From NCBI RefSeq assembly GCF_018736045.1, contig NZ_CP076132.1, forward strand, positions 1,039,501 through 1,103,500: a DNA stretch of 64,000 bases, written 5' to 3'. Under the pieces are notes generated by a model. It did not search any database, had not been told where the DNA came from, and saw nothing but the letters and a program-made list of their open reading frames with translations. A program made the translations under genes and the position numbers. Origin of the DNA: Flammeovirga yaeyamensis. Lineage in GTDB: Bacteria > Bacteroidota > Bacteroidia > Cytophagales > Flammeovirgaceae. The number at the start of each line of letters is the position of its first letter. Within the stretch, counting starts at the first letter, position 1. Below, one piece after another: positions 35,850 to 45,149 of this stretch.

Positions 35850-38438
35850 TTAAACCATTACTTCTTCTTTAGTTTCTTTCTTTGTGGTTTTGTTTTTACT
35901 CTCTTTGAAACGTCGACTAGCAGAAATACCTGTTCCGACACCCAAAAGAATAGTACCAATCCATAAGATACTGATGAAAGGCTTTTCAACTGCTTTCATA
36001 ATCACCCAGTCTTTTTGAGCTGTTTCTGCTTCAAAGACGAATGTTTTTTCTTTAGGAAGAATCTCTTTTAAAGTAATTCTTAATCCTAACTCTCTATTAG
36101 TCGCAGCAATTAAACCTGCCTCATAATCATTTACTAGCCCATCTATACTCATTCTCTTTACTTGAGTAAGTACATAAGACGGCTTCAAATCAATATTGTT
36201 ATTAGCTCCAAGTAAAACTCTAAGGTTGGCTTGAAGTGCATAATCATCTTCTTTGATATGATAGCCAGGCGCTTTTTCAAGAGGTTTTACTCCATCAAAA
36301 ACAACAACATAATCATTCAAGAATACGGTATCCCCAATCGCTATTTTAAGAGGATCTTGTTTACTCCACTCCACTTCATCATCGCTTACTGCAAGATTCG
36401 TAATGTGAGTATACATATCTTTATTCCAGAATGACTTAATATCTGGAGATGGAATTGGGCCCATAGCTTCGTTGTCTTGAACTCTTGGGAACAATGAGAA
36501 TGATTTACCTTTATCGCTGATGTATTCGATTTCGTAGTAAATATTTTCATTATAAATCTGGATTTCATCTCCAATTTCCGCAACAGTTTCTCCATCTTGA
36601 ACGATATCTTCTAAAACAACTGCATGATACGGATCATTGGCTTTTTGTTTTACGGATTCCTTATTGAAATACCCTGGTATATCACGAGAAGTTAATCTTG
36701 GCCCTTTGTAAGTAAGGTGATATTGTCCCATACGTTTCGGGTGACCTCTAAACAACAATACATTCTCCTTGTTCATTTCTTCAGGGAATTCACTATTGTA
36801 GATCTTACCACTCATATTTAAAGAGATAACATCTTCGAAACCAGAAGAAGCAAGAATACCAACAAGCATTAAAGCCACACCAATATGTGTTACAGCACCA
36901 CCAGAAATAGAGATTTTCAATTTCGTAAATTGAACAATTACGATGGTATTAGCTACTAAACTAAAAATGGCCGCTGTAAGTAAAATGATGTAAGTTGGCT
37001 GATGCACATTACCCATTAAAATTAAAACTGCAGTAATAATTAAGGTAATGATATATGGAGTAGTTAACGTGCTGAATACATTTTTCTTATCCAATCTCTT
37101 CCAAAAGAAGAATTGGGCAGTACCAGAAATTAAGGCTAAAGCAACAGCAAACCACAACTGGAATTTAGTATAAAATGCTACAGCATCTGCAGGAGGAGCC
37201 AAGTTTGATGAAATACCAAAATTAGCTACTAAAGCATTAAAGGCAGGGTAAGAAGTTGGTACCAATACTTGGAAACTCATTAATGCTAAAACAGTAGCTC
37301 CAATAAATATCCAGAATTCAGCACTGTATGTAGAGGCCTCTTTTTTATCAGAAGGCATGTCTTTCATGCGGGCTACAAACAAAAGAATTGCTAAAATAGT
37401 GAAGAATACCAAGTAAAGTAATAACTGACCTGATAATCCTAAGTCTGTAAACGAGTGTACAGAACCTTCACCCAATACCCCTGATCGTGTTAAGAATGTA
37501 GAATATAATATCAGAATAAAAGCACCTAGAATAAGTCCCATTCCTGCTTTTAAAGCAGCGAAACTTTTGTGCTGAATGATCATTAAGTGTAGACCTGCAA
37601 CAAGAATTAACCATGGAACATACACTGCATTTTCAACAGGGTCCCAGTTCCAATAACCACCAAAGTTTAGTGTTTCATAGGCCCAGTAAGCCCCCATCAT
37701 AATACCAATACCTAACACGGAGATAGCCGTAACTACCCATCCCATACTTGGTTTTACCCATCCTTGGTAATCTTTTTGGAATAAAGCGGCAATTACAAAT
37801 GCAAAAGGAATCAATGTTAAAGCAAATCCCATAAATAGAGTAGGTGGGTGAATGACCATCCAAATATTCTGAAGTAAAGGATTTAGACCAGTACCGTCTT
37901 CAGGGATAAAATTAGGATTTGTAGCAAATACAGGTGCCTCGATTGCGTCTCTTAGAAGAATAAATGGTGATGAACCAATTTTAGCTCCAAACACTGTCAC
38001 ACCTAATATCATCGACATAAGGAAAGCCTGAACTGCAGCCACAACAAACATGACATTGTACTCCCACTCTCCAGATTTTTTGATAATGAACAAGGCGATT
38101 AGAACATGCCAAAACGTCCAAACTAAAAAGCTACCTTCTTGGCCTTCCCAGAAACTAGAAACGATGTAATAAGCTGGTAAATTATTAGAAGAGTGACTCC
38201 ATACATAATGGTATTCATAATAATGATTGAATATCATAAAGAAGAGAGTACATACCGTTGAAAAAACAGCTATACCATGGATTATAAATGTAGCTCTTGC
38301 TAATTTTTTCCATCGTTGTTTTTCCTCGATGTTATTTTCTGTTGCGGTAAATCTATAGGCTATTGCAGATAGTATTGCAGTAACAAATGCTACAATAATC
38401 ATGAAATGCCCAAAATTGCCAATGAAAGCGTGAATCAT
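35850..38438 (-). CDS. ccmF: Cytochrome c heme lyase subunit CcmF
   Basis: Core of the inner membrane complex that ligates heme to CXXCH motifs of apocytochromes. It has about 14-15 TM helices and the tryptophan-rich motif GGYWNWDPVENAVYVPWL at about residues 258-275, with VIHPPTLFMGF before it. A large periplasmic beta region lies at about 545-815 before the last TM helix. At 862 residues it is longer than the roughly 650 of enterobacterial CcmF because of that region, as is usual in Bacteroidota. It is on the same strand as ccmBCDE but separated from it by an inverted gene. Confidence 0.94.
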   Translation of the reverse strand: MIHAFIGNFGHFMIIVAFVTAILSAIAYRFTATENNIEEKQRWKKLARATFIIHGIAVFSTVCTLFFMIFNHYYEYHYVWSHSSNNLPAYYIVSSFWEGQEGSFLVWTFWHVLIALFIIKKSGEWEYNVMFVVAAVQAFLMSMILGVTVFGAKIGSSPFILLRDAIEAPVFATNPNFIPEDGTGLNPLLQNIWMVIHPPTLFMGFALTLIPFAFVIAALFQKDYQGWVKPSMGWVVTAISVLGIGIMMGAYWAYETLNFGGYWNWDPVENAVYVPWLILVAGLHLMIIQHKSFAALKAGMGLILGAFILILYSTFLTRSGVLGEGSVHSFTDLGLSGQLLLYLVFFTILAILLFVARMKDMPSDKKEASTYSAEFWIFIGATVLALMSFQVLVPTSYPAFNALVANFGISSNLAPPADAVAFYTKFQLWFAVALALISGTAQFFFWKRLDKKNVFSTLTTPYIITLIITAVLILMGNVHQPTYIILLTAAIFSLVANTIVIVQFTKLKISISGGAVTHIGVALMLVGILASSGFEDVISLNMSGKIYNSEFPEEMNKENVLLFRGHPKRMGQYHLTYKGPRLTSRDIPGYFNKESVKQKANDPYHAVVLEDIVQDGETVAEIGDEIQIYNENIYYEIEYISDKGKSFSLFPRVQDNEAMGPIPSPDIKSFWNKDMYTHITNLAVSDDEVEWSKQDPLKIAIGDTVFLNDYVVVFDGVKPLEKAPGYHIKEDDYALQANLRVLLGANNNIDLKPSYVLTQVKRMSIDGLVNDYEAGLIAATNRELGLRITLKEILPKEKTFVFEAETAQKDWVIMKAVEKPFISILWIGTILLGVGTGISASRRFKESKNKTTKKETKEEVMV

Positions 38439-38754
38439 TGATTTGTTGTTTGATCTTTAATGGAATGATGCTGTAAAAAAAGTAAAGTAGTTTCTTCCTT
38501 TATATACAAGCTGACTCTCTCCATTATTAATTTAAAAAAAGTGATATTGTTTAATAACCTGAGTGGATTGAAAAATAATTTTTCATGCACAGTATTATTA
38601 CTATCCAATTGATTCACAAATTTAAGAGGATTGTAGTATTTAAAATAAATTAGGAGTATAAATTTTTGATAGTTCTTCTAGATAGAACTTCATTTATCAT
38701 TCTTTAAGTTAATGCTTATTGTTAATCAATTAGGTTTTAAGGGATAAGTGATGT
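38439..38754. other. Intergenic region upstream of ccmF, no gene seen
   Basis: AT-rich, 316 bases. A -7-like TAAATTTG on the minus strand (38617-38624) could drive ccmF with a long leader. A small palindrome AGTTCT/AGAACT lies near 38669-38687. Confidence 0.4.
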
Positions 38755-39930
38755 TTAAAGCTCATTTTCAAATGGTAAAAAAACAGAATGACCTTCAACT
38801 ACTTGTGGGTTAAATTCTTGAATCAACTTAATACCTTCTTGCTCGTTATCATAATACATTTGAGCAATTTTTTTCAAGGTTTCTCCTTTTTGAACTAGGT
38901 GAGTCCCCTTAACAGGAACTATAAACCAATTTTCGTCCATTACTACTTTTGCTTCAATAGCTAAGGGATTATAGATATTAAACTTTTCAGCGATTTCTTC
39001 TCGTTTGAATTTTTTCCTAGCATCTCTAAACAAAGCGTACATTCGATAGCGTTCGTTGTCGAAAACATCAAAATCACGATTAGCTATTGATTGAATATGT
39101 TGTGTTTGATAACGTTGGAAAGCTTCTATGGTCTTTTCAGATTTAGTATTTTCCTTTTTGATGTTTGCAATTTCATCATCTTTTTCCTGTATTTGACTTT
39201 CCCAATTAGATTTATTCTGCTGATACATAAAGATGATCAACAGAGTAAATAAAACGAAACCTACAAAATTATAGATCTGATTTTTCTTCTGATTAGGGTT
39301 TCTAAGGGCTTCATCTACCTCTTTTTCGAATGGAAATACCTCCTGAAGTGCTTTTTCTCTATTTCTTGATGGAGCATTGTCTCTCAAAAACTCACAAGGA
39401 AGAATACCTACAAAAGACAAGTCTTCTTTAGTTTGTTGAATTAACCCTTCTGCAGATTCTTGAGGTAGGGAAGAAGAGAATATATCTTTTAATGATTTTG
39501 GAGCCGTCTCAAATAATAAAGAAGCATTACAGACCACTAACTGATCGTCTTCATTTAATAAAAAAGGAGTAGCGACTGCTGGGTTTTTAGTATGCGGAGG
39601 AGATAGAAAACGACCATCGCGATAGACAAATAAACGAATATTACCATTGCGAGTATGCCACAAACGTCTATCTTTAAGATAGACAAGAACATAGTCGTTA
39701 CACCCAAAATTTTTTACAACTTTACTTGCTTCATGTAATGCAAGTTGAGGTTTTTTATTTTCTTTAAAAGATTTATTTAAGGTTGTTTTTGTTTGTTCAT
39801 CTGCACTCTCTAAAAGTCCTCCACCTAAAAATAAACTATCAGAACTTAATTCGTTTAGCCAAAAATGTGTGGAATGAACATCAGATGATGAATATCCAAA
39901 AGTATATTTTTGTTTAGTCTTTACGGTCAT
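38755..39930 (-). CDS. Degenerate PP2C-like / transmembrane / coiled-coil / LysM protein
   Basis: A 391-residue single-pass membrane protein. Residues 1-185 resemble a PP2C phosphatase: LWHTRNGNIRLFVYRDGRF sits where the 'GDSR-AYLYRDG' strand pair would be, LNEDDQLVVCNASLLFE replaces 'GD-LLLCSDGL', and TKEDLSFVGI replaces the 'DN-S-I' metal site. The metal-binding Asp residues are gone, so catalysis is unlikely. A TM helix (219-236) follows, then a coiled coil (245-275) and a C-terminal LysM (about 342-387) predicted in the periplasm. It could tie a cytoplasmic signal to peptidoglycan. The PP2C match is by eye. No operon partner: an OmpA gene lies 43 nt upstream. Confidence 0.7.
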   Translation of the reverse strand: MTVKTKQKYTFGYSSSDVHSTHFWLNELSSDSLFLGGGLLESADEQTKTTLNKSFKENKKPQLALHEASKVVKNFGCNDYVLVYLKDRRLWHTRNGNIRLFVYRDGRFLSPPHTKNPAVATPFLLNEDDQLVVCNASLLFETAPKSLKDIFSSSLPQESAEGLIQQTKEDLSFVGILPCEFLRDNAPSRNREKALQEVFPFEKEVDEALRNPNQKKNQIYNFVGFVLFTLLIIFMYQQNKSNWESQIQEKDDEIANIKKENTKSEKTIEAFQRYQTQHIQSIANRDFDVFDNERYRMYALFRDARKKFKREEIAEKFNIYNPLAIEAKVVMDENWFIVPVKGTHLVQKGETLKKIAQMYYDNEQEGIKLIQEFNPQVVEGHSVFLPFENEL

Positions 39931-39973
39931 GTTTATTCTCTACAACTTGAATTGATACATGTAGTTTGAATGA

Positions 39974-40963
39974 TCAATCCATTTTTTTAAACCTATACTC
40001 TACTCTTCTATTTTCAAGATGTTTTAAGTTAGAACATTTTACATTATTCTTACACTCATTGATCAATAAGTTTTCACCAAAACCGTCTGTAACAACTCTT
40101 TTTCTTGAAATTCCTTGAGAAATAAAATATAAAAGTATGGATTTTGCCTGTTTTTTTGATAATGATAAATTAAAATCATCATCACCACGAGAGTCTGTAT
40201 GACAACTTATTTCTACTGATAACTGAGGTCTTTTCTTTAAAGTAGAAATAACGGAGTTGAGTTCTTCTATAGCAGAAGAGGAGATAATATCTGTGTTTAC
40301 TTCAAAAGGGTATATGTCGAATTTATGGACTTTTTCTTCTTTAAAGTTTAAATCTAATTCATATGTTTTTCGATCATTTATTTCAACCACTGTATCATAT
40401 GAGTGTAAATAATTAGGATTGGTTACTGATAGACTATATGTGTCATAATTGTGAATCGGAATAATGAATTCACTGCCCTTGTGTTTAAGAATAAAAGAAA
40501 CGTCCTCGCTTTTTGATTCTATTTGATAATTATTTTCTATATCACTGTAATTGGAGCTATTGATTTTAATCTTAGCAAACTCTTCATTTTTATCCATTGT
40601 ATGGCGGATACTTATTTTCTGACCGCCTTTCATTTTAGAAGATAAAATCTGAATAGATCCTTGAACACTCTTCATTTTTTCCTTAGAAAAGTATATTTCA
40701 AAATTTTCGTTATTACTCAATTCAAGGGAAAACTTTCCTTCGTTGTCAGTAGTTGTCTGAATAGATGAAACAAGTACTTTTTTGGATGATGAGGAAAGAT
40801 TAATTATCTTGAATGCAAGGACCTTAACATCTTTAATTGGTTTGTTTTTTAAATTGCAAACAGTACCAATTAATACAATATTTTCCTTCGCGGAAACAGT
40901 GAATGACGTAAGACTAATTACGAAAAAGAATAAAAAATATTGTAAGATGCTATTTTTAGTCAT
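39974..40963 (-). CDS. OmpA-family protein with N-terminal carboxypeptidase-regulatory-like domain
   Basis: An envelope protein of 329 residues with signal peptide (1-25). Residues 28-110 look like a beta-sandwich of the carboxypeptidase-regulatory type (IVLIGTVCNLKNKPIKDVKVLAF, with DNEGKFSLEL). The C-terminal OmpA domain (about 215-329) has the peptidoglycan-binding SCHTDSRGDDDFNLSLSKKQA and LENRRVEYRF, with a Cys pair (INECKNNVKCSN) in the loop before. It anchors outer membrane to cell wall. It may be co-transcribed with the LysM gene downstream (43 nt). Its paralogue is divergent on the other strand. Confidence 0.82.
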   Translation of the reverse strand: MTKNSILQYFLFFFVISLTSFTVSAKENIVLIGTVCNLKNKPIKDVKVLAFKIINLSSSSKKVLVSSIQTTTDNEGKFSLELSNNENFEIYFSKEKMKSVQGSIQILSSKMKGGQKISIRHTMDKNEEFAKIKINSSNYSDIENNYQIESKSEDVSFILKHKGSEFIIPIHNYDTYSLSVTNPNYLHSYDTVVEINDRKTYELDLNFKEEKVHKFDIYPFEVNTDIISSSAIEELNSVISTLKKRPQLSVEISCHTDSRGDDDFNLSLSKKQAKSILLYFISQGISRKRVVTDGFGENLLINECKNNVKCSNLKHLENRRVEYRFKKMD

Positions 40964-41159
40964 TTAATTTTTTTGAGATAAAGGGTTTGTTTCTGTTGTT
41001 GCTTGATTGATCTTAACTTGACCGATAATAATTTTTTTTCTTTCTAGGTAAGAAAAATCAATGTTTTACACAACATAATTCCGTTAACATTCGTTTTAAG
41101 TTTGTATATTTGAAACTTACTCTAATAAGTAATTATCTCTCTTTATTGATAGGTGCATT

Positions 41160-41882
41160 ATGCGATATACTCAAATCTTAACAAAGTTATGCTTTCTCCT
41201 GCTGTTGGTGATACTAACCCAAAATGTTATCGCCAATTCAAAAAAGGAATATACTCTCAAAGGTATTTACTTGGATAGTGAAAAAGGAAATACTATTGAA
41301 GGTGTAAAAGTATGCATAAAAAATATCAAAAGTGGTGCCAAGACAACAATATATACCGATCAGAATGGTCAGTTTGTATTAACATTGGAAGGCGAAGCAA
41401 ATTATAAAATTTACGGTACTAAGGATTTATATTTTGATCAAGAAGAACATACAATATCTACCGAAGGTGATTTAGAAAGTAATATTATAGAGGTATCCTT
41501 TAATATAAAAGAGGTGAAATGTGATATTCCTTATACATTATCAGATTTACATTTTGAAGTGAACAATTCAGCAATCTTAGAAGACGGGGAGCAGCATATT
41601 GATTTTTTATATGAGTTGTTATCAAAAAATCATAAAATAAATGTGATTATAAGAGTTCACTCAGACGCTAGAGGAGCCAATGATTACAATAAAGAAATTA
41701 CTCAAAGCCGAGCAGACTATTTAAAAGAGATTTTGGTATCGAAGAATATATCATCAACTAGAATTACAGCAGAAGGAGTAGGGGAAGAAGAGATAGTAAA
41801 CGATTGTATTGATGGTATACGATGCTCTGGAGAAAGACACTTAGAAAATAGAAGAGTTGAAATCGTACTTAAGCAATCCTAA
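41160..41882 (+). CDS. OmpA-family protein, short paralogue
   Basis: A 240-residue paralogue of the divergent gene next to it. Signal peptide (1-25, ending VIANS), one regulatory-like beta domain (30-110; LKGIYLDSEKGNTIEGVKV and DQNGQFVLTL) and an OmpA C-terminal domain (125-240) with RVHSDARGANDYNKEITQSRA and LENRRVEIVL. The same loop Cys pair occurs (NDCIDGIRCSG). It lacks the roughly 90-residue middle part of its paralogue. A two-way terminator follows. Confidence 0.83.
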   Translation: MRYTQILTKLCFLLLLVILTQNVIANSKKEYTLKGIYLDSEKGNTIEGVKVCIKNIKSGAKTTIYTDQNGQFVLTLEGEANYKIYGTKDLYFDQEEHTISTEGDLESNIIEVSFNIKEVKCDIPYTLSDLHFEVNNSAILEDGEQHIDFLYELLSKNHKINVIIRVHSDARGANDYNKEITQSRADYLKEILVSKNISSTRITAEGVGEEEIVNDCIDGIRCSGERHLENRRVEIVLKQS

Positions 41883-41899
41883 AAAAAACATTATTATAA

Positions 41900-41934
41900 A
41901 AAAAGACCTTGAATTGAATCAAGGTCTTTTTTTA
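41900..41934. terminator. Two-way terminator between OmpA gene and sucD
   Basis: Stem AAAAGACCTTGA with TCAAGGTCTTTT, 6-nt loop, A-run and T-run on the two sides; the flanking genes converge. Confidence 0.9.
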
Positions 41935-41954
41935 TGGCTTGGAATAAATTCCAA

Positions 41955-42833
41955 TTATGCATTAACTAATAATTTAGCTAAAGTCTCTCCGATATCAGCC
42001 GGTGATTTTGAAACAGCGATTCCACACTCTTCCATAATACGCATTTTAGCTTCTGCAGTATCATCTTCACCACCAACAATGGCACCTGCGTGACCCATTC
42101 TTCTACCTTTCGGTGCAGTTTGGCCAGCAATAAAACCAACAACTGGTTTAGGGTTACCTTGTTCTTGGATCCACTTTGAAGCTTCAGCTTCGTAGTTACC
42201 TCCAATTTCACCAATCATTACGATAGCTTCAGTATCTGGATCTGCCATTAATAATTTTACTGCTTCTTTAGTTGATGTACCAATAATTGGGTCACCACCA
42301 ATACCAATTGCAGTAGATACTCCGTAACCTGCTTTTACAATTTGATCTGCAGCTTCGTACGTAAGAGTACCCGACTTAGAAACGATACCTACTTTACCTG
42401 GTTTGAAAATGAAACCTGGCATAATACCTACCTTTGCCTCTCCTGGAGTAATAACACCTGGACAGTTTGGTCCGATAAGAGTAACGTCTTTGCCTTTAAT
42501 GTAATCTTTTGCCTTAACCATGTCAGCTACTGGAATACCTTCAGTAATTGCAATAATTACTTTGATACCTGCGTCTGCAGCTTCCATAATAGCATCTGCA
42601 GCAAATGCTGGAGGAACAAAAATAATAGATACGTTCGCTCCTGCTTGCTCTACGGCGTCAGCAACTGTGTTAAAAACTGGTCTGTCAAGATGAGATTGAC
42701 CACCTTTACCTGGAGTTACACCTCCAACTACATTTGTGCCGTAAGCAATCATTTGCTCGGCGTGAAAACTGCCCTCAGATCCAGTGAATCCTTGAACAAT
42801 TACTTTTGAGTCTTTATTGACCAATACACTCAT
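41955..42833 (-). CDS. sucD: Succinate-CoA ligase alpha subunit
   Basis: TCA-cycle enzyme converting succinyl-CoA to succinate with nucleotide triphosphate formation, as a complex with SucB/SucC. The CoA-binding domain has [16 protein letters not shown], and the ligase domain has [10 protein letters not shown] and the phospho-histidine loop [13 protein letters not shown]. The 292 residues are full length. The beta-subunit gene is not adjacent, as in many Bacteroidota. Confidence 0.96.
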   Translation of the reverse strand: MSVLVNKDSKVIVQGFTGSEGSFHAEQMIAYGTNVVGGVTPGKGGQSHLDRPVFNTVADAVEQAGANVSIIFVPPAFAADAIMEAADAGIKVIIAITEGIPVADMVKAKDYIKGKDVTLIGPNCPGVITPGEAKVGIMPGFIFKPGKVGIVSKSGTLTYEAADQIVKAGYGVSTAIGIGGDPIIGTSTKEAVKLLMADPDTEAIVMIGEIGGNYEAEASKWIQEQGNPKPVVGFIAGQTAPKGRRMGHAGAIVGGEDDTAEAKMRIMEECGIAVSKSPADIGETLAKLLVNA

Positions 42834-43008
42834 GGTTGTGTTGGTTATTTGTTAGTAAATATTAATATTACTTATTTGGATGCAATTTATACAATTTGAT
42901 GATTATAATAAATAAAGATCATCTTTTTTATTGGTAAATTGTCATTGTTTTAACGCTATATATGTGAAAAAACGATTTTTCAAACATTATATACCCGAAT
43001 ATGCGAAT

Positions 43009-43230
43009 ATGGGAAAGTTTATTTCAAAAATAATGGTGCTGCTCGTTAGAGGTTATCAAGTGCTTATTTCGCCTTATACACCATCTTCTTGTAGATACTC
43101 ACCTACTTGTTCTGAGTACACTGTGCAAGCTTTAAAGAAATACGGTCCGATAAAAGGCGGAAAATTAGCTTTCAAAAGAATAAAAAGTTGTCATCCTTGG
43201 GGTGGTAGTGGATACGATCCAGTGCCTTAA
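43009..43230 (+). CDS. yidD: Membrane protein insertion efficiency factor YidD
   Basis: A 73-residue membrane-associated protein assisting YidC. The family core is complete: [24 protein letters not shown], with its three conserved Cys, and [13 protein letters not shown] at the end. The start at 43009 ([12 protein letters not shown]) gives the usual length; a longer frame from 42931 adds 26 residues without family character. Confidence 0.92.
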   Translation: MGKFISKIMVLLVRGYQVLISPYTPSSCRYSPTCSEYTVQALKKYGPIKGGKLAFKRIKSCHPWGGSGYDPVP

Positions 43231-43332
43231 CATAATTTAATATATAATTAGATATTAACATTTCGTTTTTGTACATTTAGGCATTCGATTATGACATATA
43301 ATTAATCCTCGTTAAAATATAATTATATATAG

Positions 43333-44439
43333 ATGTTATCCATCAAAAAAATACTAGCTTCTGTACTGCTTGCCGGAGCTTCTACACTAACAGTATTCGG
43401 ACAAGAAACTATCGTAGATGGTACTCAACTTAAAGTGGTTAATCAGGTAAAAACAACTCCTGTAAAGAGTCAGGGTAGAACAGGTACATGTTGGAGTTTT
43501 TCAACAACCTCTTTTATTGAATCTGAATTAATGCGTAAAGGAAAAGGAGAGTTTGACCTTTCTGAAATGTATTTTGTAAGAAATACATATCCTTTAAAAG
43601 CAAAAAAATATATAAGAAAACACGGTAAAGCCCAGTTTGGAGAAGGTGGACTTGCTCACGATGTAATGAACATTATTCGTGAGAAAGGTTTTGTTCCTAA
43701 TGCTGTGTATGATGGGAAAAATGGTAGTAAAGGACCTTATGATCATCAAGAATTATTCGGTGTGATGGAGAGTGTTTTGAAAACGCTGTCAACATCAAGA
43801 ACAATTTCAGATAACTGGGACGATGCTTTTAATGCAATTTTGGACGCATATATGGGCGGAACTCCAGTCGAATTTGAATTTGAGGGCAAATCTTACACAC
43901 CTCAAAAATTTGCTTCTAACTTGGACTTTAATCCTGATGATTATGTCGAGTTAACTTCTTACGATGCATATAAAACATATGCTCCATGTGTACTAGAAAT
44001 TCCAGATAATTGGTCTGATGGTATCTATTACAATCTTCCTTTATCTGATTTGCAAGAGGTAATGAATAATGCTTTAAATAAAGGCTATTCATTAACATGG
44101 GATGGAGATGTTTCTGAAAAATCATTTTCTCATAAAAATGGAAAAGCAACTATTGAAGAGAAAGATGGTAAGGAAATTGAAGTAACGTCTTCGTTACGAC
44201 AAACAACTTTTGATAATTATTCAACCACAGACGATCACTTGATGCATATCGTTGGCATTGTGAAAGATAAAGACGGAGCACTTTATTATGTTACTAAAAA
44301 TTCATGGGGTGCTGAATCAAATGATTTCGGAGGTTATTTATATATGTCAGAAGGATATGTAAAACTTAAGACCGTTTCAATTATGGTTCATAAGGATGCT
44401 ATTCCATCTGATATCAAAAAGAAAATAGGTTTAATCTAA
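43333..44439 (+). CDS. Secreted C1-family cysteine peptidase (bleomycin hydrolase-like)
   Basis: A papain-fold peptidase of 368 residues with signal peptide (1-23, ending VFGQ). The catalytic Cys53 lies in SQGRTGTCWSFSTTSF, the His in DDHLMHIVGIV, and the Asn in TKNSWG. An insertion with LSEMYFVRNTYPLKAKKYI resembles the C1B (bleomycin hydrolase/PepC) group, though those are usually cytoplasmic and about 450 residues, so this is a shorter exported form. Substrates unknown. The next gene starts 50 nt downstream. Confidence 0.87.
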   Translation: MLSIKKILASVLLAGASTLTVFGQETIVDGTQLKVVNQVKTTPVKSQGRTGTCWSFSTTSFIESELMRKGKGEFDLSEMYFVRNTYPLKAKKYIRKHGKAQFGEGGLAHDVMNIIREKGFVPNAVYDGKNGSKGPYDHQELFGVMESVLKTLSTSRTISDNWDDAFNAILDAYMGGTPVEFEFEGKSYTPQKFASNLDFNPDDYVELTSYDAYKTYAPCVLEIPDNWSDGIYYNLPLSDLQEVMNNALNKGYSLTWDGDVSEKSFSHKNGKATIEEKDGKEIEVTSSLRQTTFDNYSTTDDHLMHIVGIVKDKDGALYYVTKNSWGAESNDFGGYLYMSEGYVKLKTVSIMVHKDAIPSDIKKKIGLI

Positions 44440-44489
44440 TTTCATGTCAAAAATAGATTGGTGTGTATAGAATAAGAGAGGAAAACAAC

Positions 44490-44942
44490 ATGACATTGAA
44501 TAAGAAAAGATGGGTAAATAAAAAGCCTCGCATTATAGAAATTGAGGAACACGGTTCTCATACAATGGGTTTTTTAACCCCTGTATCTGAAAATAAACAA
44601 ATACCTTTTCCTATAAAAAGAGTATTTTGGACGAACGGCGGAACAAAAGATACTGTTAGAGGTAATCATGCTCATAAAGAAACAGAAGAAGTAATTGTAG
44701 CAGTTACGGGTACAGTGGAGGTAGAGGTTGTTCTTGATGACATGAAAAGAAAGGTATTTATCCTTGATAATCCTTGTCAGGGTCTGTATTTGCCCCCTAA
44801 TACTTGGAGAACCTTATATTTTAATAAAAATGCTGTTACCGTTACAATAGCTTCTACAGAGTATGATCCTAACGACTATGAAACCGATATGGTAAATTGG
44901 TTGCAAAGGGACTACTCGGATGAGAAATTTTATAACGAGTAA
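44490..44942 (+). CDS. Cupin sugar 3,4-ketoisomerase-like protein (WxcM/FdtA family)
   Basis: A 150-residue cupin of the family that converts dTDP-4-keto-6-deoxyglucose to a 3-keto isomer for 3-amino-sugar synthesis. Visible marks are KRVFWTNG, the active-site GNHAHKETEEVIV and YLPPNTWRTL. The ATG at 44490 has AGAGGAAAA nine bases upstream and is chosen over a GTG at 44463. No aminotransferase or sugar-nucleotide genes lie nearby, so its pathway is not shown; some family members have other or no known roles. Confidence 0.82.
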   Translation: MTLNKKRWVNKKPRIIEIEEHGSHTMGFLTPVSENKQIPFPIKRVFWTNGGTKDTVRGNHAHKETEEVIVAVTGTVEVEVVLDDMKRKVFILDNPCQGLYLPPNTWRTLYFNKNAVTVTIASTEYDPNDYETDMVNWLQRDYSDEKFYNE

Positions 44943-44984
44943 TAGATTTGGAATAAAATTTGAACTTGTTTGTTTTAACAAGTT

Positions 44985-45031
44985 AAAAATCACTTAGTTC
45001 TGTTTTAACACGTTGCTAGGTGATTTTTTTT
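44985..45031 (+). terminator. Terminator after the cupin gene
   Basis: AAATCACTTAG pairs with CTAGGTGATTT (one G-T), 18-nt loop, then a T-run. The word TGTTTTAACA occurs at 44971 and again at 45001 inside the loop. Confidence 0.75.
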
Positions 45032-45149
45032 AAAACTTTGAAATACAAACTTCTATTCTTAATTCAAAAAGGGTATTTATTTGAATATCAAGTGGGTAAT
45101 TCATTGTTTTAAGTTTAAAAGAAACTCAGAACTACGTTGTAAAAATAAG

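Noticed and set aside
38435-38617. 60-residue frame upstream of ccmF
   Set aside because: It overlaps the ccmF start, has no family pattern and lies in AT-rich DNA.
42342-42809. 155-residue frame opposite sucD
   Set aside because: Composition is unlike a protein (many Cys, Asn, Trp) and it mirrors sucD codons.
44971-45010. Repeated TGTTTTAACA as an operator pair
   Set aside because: One copy is in the loop of a terminator and both lie downstream of a gene; the repeat is short and AT-rich.
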